DNA of 64,000 nucleotides from Arthrobacter sp. 135MFCol5.1 (GTDB lineage Bacteria; Actinomycetota; Actinomycetes; Actinomycetales; Micrococcaceae). Location: assembly GCF_000374865.1 (NCBI RefSeq), contig NZ_KB895466.1, forward strand, positions 1-64,000. Direction: 5' to 3'. The position numbers and the translations under genes were made by a program. Under the pieces are notes generated by a model. That model searched no databases. It saw nothing but the letters and a program-made list of their open reading frames with translations, and had not been told where the DNA came from. This document shows, piece by piece, positions 59,287 to 64,000 of this stretch. Each line of letters starts with the position of its first letter. The first letter of the stretch is position 1.

Positions 59287-59849
59287 CCGGCACCGACCCC
59301 ACTGATAGGCTCCCGGCCGGCCCAGCGGCCCCAGGGGGCGGCCGGCGCGTCATCGAGCAGCGCGGGCTCTACTTCGACGAGCTGGAGGAGGGCGTGCTGT
59401 ATGCCCACCGGCCTGGACGCACCGTGACGGAAACGGACAACGTCCTTTTCACCACCCTCACCATGAACACGCAGGCGCTGCACCTGGATGCTGCCTGGAG
59501 CGCGGGGCAGCCTTTTGGCCAGCGGCTGATGAACTCGATGTTCACCCTCGCCACCATGGTGGGGCAGTCCGTCACCCAGTTGACCCAGGGGACCATCATC
59601 GCCCAGCTCGGGCTGACCGATGTCTCCTTTCCGCACCCGCTCTACCACGGGGACACGCTCTACACAGAGACCGTGATCACCGGCAAACGGCTTTCGGCCT
59701 CCCGGCCGGGCCAGGGCATTGCCACCATGGAGCACACCGGGCGCAACCAGGACGGAGCCGTGGTGGCACGGGCCACGAGAAGCTGCCTGATGTGGACCCG
59801 GGCCGCCCACCAGGACCAGCCCGACGCACAGGGGAGAATGCCCGTATGA
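59283..59849 (+). CDS. MaoC-family hydratase
   Basis: A 188-residue hotdog-fold protein with the MaoC pattern: FDELEEGVLYAHRPGRTVTET, a helix with DAAWSAGQPFGQRLMNSMF, and FPHPLYHGDTLYTETVI. The catalytic Asp/His pair of the R-hydratases is not fully obvious: the DAA and HPLYHGDTL segments are the best candidates. By position it corresponds to Rv2499c of M. tuberculosis and would hydrate a branched enoyl-CoA such as 3-methylglutaconyl-CoA. It is overlapped by scoB and citE. Confidence 0.85.
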   Translation: MTGTDPTDRLPAGPAAPGGGRRVIEQRGLYFDELEEGVLYAHRPGRTVTETDNVLFTTLTMNTQALHLDAAWSAGQPFGQRLMNSMFTLATMVGQSVTQLTQGTIIAQLGLTDVSFPHPLYHGDTLYTETVITGKRLSASRPGQGIATMEHTGRNQDGAVVARATRSCLMWTRAAHQDQPDAQGRMPV

Positions 59850-60685
59850 CATTTGTGATGGGCCCGGCCCTGCTCTTTTGCCCCGCCGACCGCCCCGAGC
59901 GCTACCTGAAAGCCGCAGCGCGGGCGGACGCCGTGATCCTGGACCTCGAGGACGCCGTGGCGCCACCGGACAAGCAGCGGGCGCGCGGGGCAATCCTGGC
60001 CCAGGCGGGCGCTGCAGGAGACGATCCCGAACTTGACCCCAGCCGGACCATCGTCCGGGTCAACCCGGTCGGCACGGACGACTTCGCGAAGGACCTGCAC
60101 TGCCTGGCGCACACGCCGTACCGCACGGTGATGCTCGCCAAGGCGGAATCGGCTGAACAGCTCAAGGCGCTGGAAGGCTACCAGGTCATTGCGCTGTGCG
60201 AAACGGCCCTGGGCGTGCTGAATGCCCCCGCCATTGCGGCTGCCCCCAACGTTGTGGCCCTGATGTGGGGAGCAGAGGACCTCGTGGCCACGTTGGGCGG
60301 CACCTCCAGCAGGAAGGACGACGGCGGCTACCGGGCGGTCGCCCTGCACGCCCGCTCCTCGGTGCTGCTGGCCGCCAGGGCCTTGGGCAAGGAAGCCATC
60401 GACGCCGTGTACACCAACATCCCCGACCTCGACGGGCTGGCGGACGAAACCGCCGACGCCGTGGCCTCCGGGTTCGGCTCCAAGGCGTGTATCCATCCCG
60501 GCCAGGCCGCCGTGGTCCGCAAAGCCTTCGCTCCCTCCGGGGAGGAGGTGGCCGGGGCGCGTGAACTGCTGGACGCTGCCGCGGCGGCCGGGAGCGGGGT
60601 CTTCCAACACCACGGAAAGATGATCGACGGGCCAATCCTGAAGCACGCCGAAGGCATCCTGCGCCGTGCAGGCAGGGACGCCTAG
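59846..60685 (+). CDS. HpcH/HpaI aldolase/citrate lyase family (CitE-like) CoA-ester lyase
   Basis: A 279-residue TIM-barrel lyase. Signature segments are GPALLFCPADRPERYLKAAA with the Arg/Asp pair, ADAVILDLEDAVAPPDKQRA with the metal-binding acid, and IVRVNPVGTDDFAKDL, CETALGVLNA and SKACIHPGQAAVV. It corresponds in gene order to Rv2498c, reported to cleave beta-hydroxyacyl-CoAs such as HMG-CoA and citramalyl-CoA. It closes the operon and its stop overlaps the convergent gene by four bases. Confidence 0.85.
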   Translation: MTFVMGPALLFCPADRPERYLKAAARADAVILDLEDAVAPPDKQRARGAILAQAGAAGDDPELDPSRTIVRVNPVGTDDFAKDLHCLAHTPYRTVMLAKAESAEQLKALEGYQVIALCETALGVLNAPAIAAAPNVVALMWGAEDLVATLGGTSSRKDDGGYRAVALHARSSVLLAARALGKEAIDAVYTNIPDLDGLADETADAVASGFGSKACIHPGQAAVVRKAFAPSGEEVAGARELLDAAAAAGSGVFQHHGKMIDGPILKHAEGILRRAGRDA

Positions 60686-62157
60686 CTGCCCTTCCGTCCC
60701 GTCGGCCGGCGAAGGGACGTGGGCGGAATGGGCTCGTACAGCAGCGTCCGCACCCAGCGGTTCCCGGTCTCCCGGAGCTCCTTCCGGGTGGCGAAGCGGT
60801 AATGGAAACTTCGCACGCGCACCAGGCGCGGCGCGGCGCCGTCGAACGGGTCATGCCGGAGCAGCCGCAACACCTGCCGGTCCGCCACGAGCAGTTTGCC
60901 CAGGAAGGCATAGAACCATTCCTCGTGCACGCTCCGCAGCGGCAGGAACCACATCAGCCAGTCCAGCCGCAGGTGGTACGGAGCCCACTGCCGGGGAATG
61001 CGGCTGACATCGCCGGGTTTGCCCTTGAAGCCGTACTCGCGCCAGTCCGACGCGTCCCCGGGGTTCCCGTCCAAGGTTCCTTCCACCACGATCTCGATGC
61101 GCTGCCTGGTCACCGTGCCGAAGGCGCCGTAGGCATTGACCAGCTGCCACCGGTTGAAGCTGGCATTCATGAGCTGCCGGCGGGAGAAGAGGTTCCGCAA
61201 AGGCCAGTAGCTAAGGACCAGCAGCAGGAGGGACGCCGCCAGCGTTATGGCCAGCCACCACAGGGGAGTGGCCGGTGCTGCGCTGGCGTGCCAGTCCGCC
61301 GGGACGGCCGGGATCACGGCGTGGGCCACGGGATCGCTGACCGCGGCAAACGCCAGGATGATCGCCATCCAGTTCAGCCATGCAAAGTTGCCGCTCGCCA
61401 CCAGCCACAGCTGGGTGGCCACGACGACGGCCGCCGCCACGCCCGCCACCGGCTGCGGGGCGAACAGCAGGAACGGCACCACCAGCTGGGCGATGTGGTT
61501 GCCCACCACTTCGATCCGGTGCAGCGGCTTCGGCAGCAGGTGTGCCTGCCTGCTGAGGGGGCCCGGCATGGGCTGGGTTTCATGGTGGTAGTACAAGGCC
61601 GTCAGGTCCCGCCACTCGCGGCCGCCGCGGATCTTGATCATGCCTGCCCCGAATTCCAGCCGGAACACCAGCCACACCACCAGGATCAGGATGGTCCGCG
61701 GCGGTTCCGTCTGGTCCGATCCCAGGAAGGCCACGGTGAAACCGGCCTCCAGCAGCAGCATCTCCCAGCCGAACCCGTAGAAGGTCTGCCCCACGTTCAC
61801 GATGGACATGTACAAAAGCCACAGGGCAAGGAACGCCAGCAATGGAACCCAGGGCGGTCCGGCCTGGGGGAGCCCGGCGACGAGCAGCGCCGAGACCGCC
61901 AGGCCTGCGGCGCAGACACCGCGCAGCAGCCGGTCGGAATACCGCCAACGGAACAGCGTGGGCCGGGACAACCGGGAAAACGCGGCCAGGAAGTCCGGCA
62001 CCGGAAGGAGGCCGCGCTCTCCGAGCAAGGCCGGGAACTGGTTCAGCGTGGACAGGAACGCAACGAAATACAACGCTGCGACGCCCCGTTGCAGCACCTG
62101 CCGGGCAAATTCATACTCCGGCGCATCGAACCAGGTGAGCCAGTCCACGGTTTCCAC
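60682..62157 (-). CDS. Lipase-maturation-factor-like membrane protein
   Basis: A 491-residue protein of eight to ten helices that matches the lipase maturation factor (LMF1) family: the N-terminal AARQ-type start reads FARQVLQRGVAALYFVAFLS, then FYGFGWEMLLLEAGF, LVFRLEFGAGMIKIRGG and YYHHETQPMPGPLSRQAH, and the C-terminal domain with DWREYGFKGKPGD and QWAPYHLRLDWLMWF. Bacterial members are uncharacterised and lack an evident lipase partner here. It starts at the ATG at 62157. Confidence 0.85.
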   Translation of the reverse strand: METVDWLTWFDAPEYEFARQVLQRGVAALYFVAFLSTLNQFPALLGERGLLPVPDFLAAFSRLSRPTLFRWRYSDRLLRGVCAAGLAVSALLVAGLPQAGPPWVPLLAFLALWLLYMSIVNVGQTFYGFGWEMLLLEAGFTVAFLGSDQTEPPRTILILVVWLVFRLEFGAGMIKIRGGREWRDLTALYYHHETQPMPGPLSRQAHLLPKPLHRIEVVGNHIAQLVVPFLLFAPQPVAGVAAAVVVATQLWLVASGNFAWLNWMAIILAFAAVSDPVAHAVIPAVPADWHASAAPATPLWWLAITLAASLLLLVLSYWPLRNLFSRRQLMNASFNRWQLVNAYGAFGTVTRQRIEIVVEGTLDGNPGDASDWREYGFKGKPGDVSRIPRQWAPYHLRLDWLMWFLPLRSVHEEWFYAFLGKLLVADRQVLRLLRHDPFDGAAPRLVRVRSFHYRFATRKELRETGNRWVRTLLYEPIPPTSLRRPTGRKGS

Positions 62158-62221
62158 GTTACGCCCGGCCGCCCGGCGGTCAAGGCGCAGCAGGCCCGGC
62201 CGCGTGCGGGATACTTAACGG

Positions 62222-63406
62222 ATGCAGCCACGCAGAATCGTCCTCCTCGGATCCACCGGTTCCATCGGCACCCAGGCGATCGACGTCGTCGACGGCGCCC
62301 CGCACCTGTTCGAGGTGGTGGCACTCAGTGCCGGTGGCGGCAACCTTGAACTGCTGGCCCGCCAGGCGGTCCACACCGGCGCCGCCGTGGTGGGCATCGC
62401 CGCCGGTGACCCCCGCCGGCTGGAATCCCTTATCCGGGAAGCAGCAGCCGCCGCCGGCCGTCCCGGGTACCGCCCGGAAATCGTGGCCGGACCTGACGCC
62501 TCGGCCCGGATCGCCGCGGTGGAAGCGGACGTGGTCCTCAACGGCATCACCGGTTCCATTGGCCTGGCGCCCACCCTTGCGGCACTCCGCTCCGGGGCCA
62601 CCCTGGCCCTGGCCAACAAGGAATCGCTGATCGTTGGCGGCAGCCTGGTCAAGGCTGCGGCCAAGGAAGGCCAGATTGTGCCCGTCGACTCGGAACACTC
62701 GGCGATCGCCCAGTGCCTGCGCGCAGGGACGGCAGCCGAGGTGGACCGGCTCATCCTGACCGCCTCGGGGGGGCCTTTCCGCGGCAGGAGCCGGGAGCAG
62801 CTGCATTCCGTCACGCCACGCGAGGCGCTGGCGCACCCCACCTGGGACATGGGGGTCATGGTCACCACCAATTCGGCCACCCTGGTCAACAAGGGACTGG
62901 AAGTCATCGAAGCCCACCTGCTGTTCGATATCCCGCTCGACCGGATCGATGTGGTGGTGCACCCGCAGTCCGTCGTCCATTCCATGGTCCAGTTCGTTGA
63001 CGGCTCCACCATTGCCCAGGCCTCCCCGCCGGACATGCGGCTTCCGATTGCCCTTGGCCTGGGCTGGCCGGCCCGGGTACCCATGGCCGCGCCCGCCTGC
63101 GACTGGACCCAGGCCGCCACCTGGACCTTTGAACCCCTGGATGCTGCAGCCTTCCCGGCCGTTGACCTTGCCAAGGACGCCGCCAAGCAAGGCAGCACCT
63201 TCCCTGCTGTTTTCAATGCGGCCAACGAAGAGGCCGTTACGGCGTTCCATGCGGGCCGGATCCGGTTCACCGACATCGTCGATACCGTGGACGGGGTGCT
63301 CAGCGAACACTCAGGTTCCTCCGGGCTGACAGTGGAGTCGGTGCTGGATGCTGAAAGCTGGGCACGCGCCCGCGCCCACGAACGTTTAGCAGTCAGCAGT
63401 CTCTAG
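62222..63406 (+). CDS. dxr: 1-deoxy-D-xylulose 5-phosphate reductoisomerase
   Basis: A 394-residue NADPH enzyme that makes 2-C-methyl-D-erythritol 4-phosphate, the first committed step of the MEP isoprenoid route. It shows RIVLLGSTGSIGTQAIDVV for NADPH, ALANKESLIVGG, PVDSEHSAIAQCL with metal ligands, ILTASGGPFRGRS, and HPTWDMGVMVTTNSATLVNKGLE. Length and motifs are normal. It starts at the ATG at 62222. It is 17 bases before the RseP-type gene, the usual actinobacterial dxr-rip pair. Confidence 0.96.
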   Translation: MQPRRIVLLGSTGSIGTQAIDVVDGAPHLFEVVALSAGGGNLELLARQAVHTGAAVVGIAAGDPRRLESLIREAAAAAGRPGYRPEIVAGPDASARIAAVEADVVLNGITGSIGLAPTLAALRSGATLALANKESLIVGGSLVKAAAKEGQIVPVDSEHSAIAQCLRAGTAAEVDRLILTASGGPFRGRSREQLHSVTPREALAHPTWDMGVMVTTNSATLVNKGLEVIEAHLLFDIPLDRIDVVVHPQSVVHSMVQFVDGSTIAQASPPDMRLPIALGLGWPARVPMAAPACDWTQAATWTFEPLDAAAFPAVDLAKDAAKQGSTFPAVFNAANEEAVTAFHAGRIRFTDIVDTVDGVLSEHSGSSGLTVESVLDAESWARARAHERLAVSSL

Positions 63407-63423
63407 GAAGCAGCAGCACCTCC

Positions 63424-64000
63424 ATGACCCCTGTCCTACTTTTCATCCTCGGCGTCGTCTTCGTGGCCGTCGGCATTGCCGTGTCCATCGCCCTCCACGA
63501 GGTGGGGCACCTGGTGCCGGCCAAGCTCTTCAAGGTGCGCGTCACCAAGTACATGATCGGCTTCGGGCCCACCCTCTGGTCACGCCGCAAGGGTGAAACC
63601 GAGTACGGCGTGAAAGCCGTTCCGCTGGGCGGCTACGTCTCGATGATCGGCATGTACCCGCCCAACAAGGAGGACGGCTCGGTCCGGCCCTCCAGTACCG
63701 GGATGTTCCAGACGCTGGCTACGGAAGCCCGGTCACTAGCCCACGAAGAGGTAGGACCCGGCGACCACGACCGCGTCTTCTACCGGCTGCCGGTCTGGAA
63801 AAAAGTGATCGTGATGCTGGGCGGGCCGGCCATGAACATGGTCCTTGGGGTGGTGCTGACGGCCGTCCTCCTGATGGGATTTGGCATTGCCACCGCCACC
63901 ACCACCATCTCCGACGTCTCCAAATGCCAAGTGGCCGCAGGGCAGACCGTCGATCCCGACTCTGCCGACTGCCAGCTGACCCCCGCGGCAGCGGCGGGAC
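63424..64000 (+). CDS. RIP metalloprotease (RseP/Rip1 type), N-terminal part
   Basis: The first 192 residues of a site-2 membrane protease running off the right edge. The zinc site is H25-E26-x2-H29 in SIALHEVGHL. GFGPTLWSRRKGETEYGVKAVPLGGYVSM, MFQTLATEARSLAHEE and VIVMLGGPAMNMVLGVVLTAV are typical of the family, with the PDZ region beginning near the end. It would cleave anti-sigma factors in the membrane. It starts at the ATG at 63424 with GGAAG 16 to 20 bases upstream. Confidence 0.92.
   Translation, partial: MTPVLLFILGVVFVAVGIAVSIALHEVGHLVPAKLFKVRVTKYMIGFGPTLWSRRKGETEYGVKAVPLGGYVSMIGMYPPNKEDGSVRPSSTGMFQTLATEARSLAHEEVGPGDHDRVFYRLPVWKKVIVMLGGPAMNMVLGVVLTAVLLMGFGIATATTTISDVSKCQVAAGQTVDPDSADCQLTPAAAAG

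Overview
The window reads as core chromosome of a high-GC actinobacterium, most likely Micrococcaceae of the Arthrobacter/Pseudarthrobacter type. The evidence is strong third-position G/C bias, a DUF222/HNH gene fragment at the left edge, SAM-IV riboswitches, the gene order rpsB-tsf-pyrH-frr-cdsA, and a branched-chain-acid operon with the same gene set as the mycobacterial bkdABC/accA1/accD1 region. I see no insertion sequence, prophage, plasmid gene, CRISPR array or rRNA. The taxonomic call is an inference from gene content.

Layout. 1-3 kb: edge HNH gene, a glyoxalase-like protein and a secreted subtilase. 3-6 kb: metY and metX, each behind its own SAM-IV riboswitch. 6-16.7 kb: assorted metabolic and membrane genes (zinc alcohol dehydrogenase, SHOCT protein, SGNH hydrolase, esterase, S4 protein, DMT transporter, glyS plus GNAT, PlsC acyltransferase, alpha/beta hydrolase, YibE/F). 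16.7-19.3 kb: dus and dgt. 19.4-22.9 kb: a redox cluster (small secreted protein, ApbE, ferric-reductase-like membrane protein, NuoF-like protein, ferredoxin). 22.9-25.3 kb: dnaG and two identical tRNA-Asn genes. 25.3-31.3 kb: small unknown proteins, a Bcr/CflA exporter, a holin-like membrane protein, a CDP-alcohol phosphatidyltransferase, a DMT transporter, a GT4 glycosyltransferase and a CAT-anticodon tRNA. 31.4-33.3 kb: glutaryl-CoA-dehydrogenase-like gene and an M23 peptidase. 33.4-38.8 kb: rpsB, tsf, pyrH, frr, cdsA and a DivIVA-like gene. 38.9-45.6 kb: two divergent acetate-type symporter/DUF485 sets around a LytS/LytTR two-component system. 45.7-48.1 kb: membrane proteins and an Lrp regulator. 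48.2-60.7 kb: bkdABC, a TetR gene, then accD1-accA1-acd-scoA-scoB-maoC-citE. 60.7-64 kb: a lipase-maturation-factor-like protein, dxr and the start of an RseP-type protease.

How the genes work together. bkdABC would convert branched-chain 2-oxo acids to acyl-CoAs. The divergent seven-gene operon would then oxidise, carboxylate, hydrate and cleave them (leucine/isovalerate route) and pass acetoacetate through the CoA transferase. A GTTA-N8-TAAC motif occurs twice between the TetR gene and accD1 and once, as a perfect palindrome, upstream of the distant acyl-CoA dehydrogenase at 31.5 kb, which suggests one TetR regulon. CRP/GlxR-type boxes lie upstream of bkdA and between the two acetate-transport operons, which suggests cAMP-linked control of carbon use.

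The least explained parts are the ApbE-ferric reductase-NuoF-ferredoxin cluster, which has no visible flavinylation substrate, the four-repeat DivIVA-like protein, and an uncharacterised four-helix membrane protein at 38.9-39.6 kb. No clearly new large system is evident; most of the window is ordinary housekeeping and catabolic DNA.
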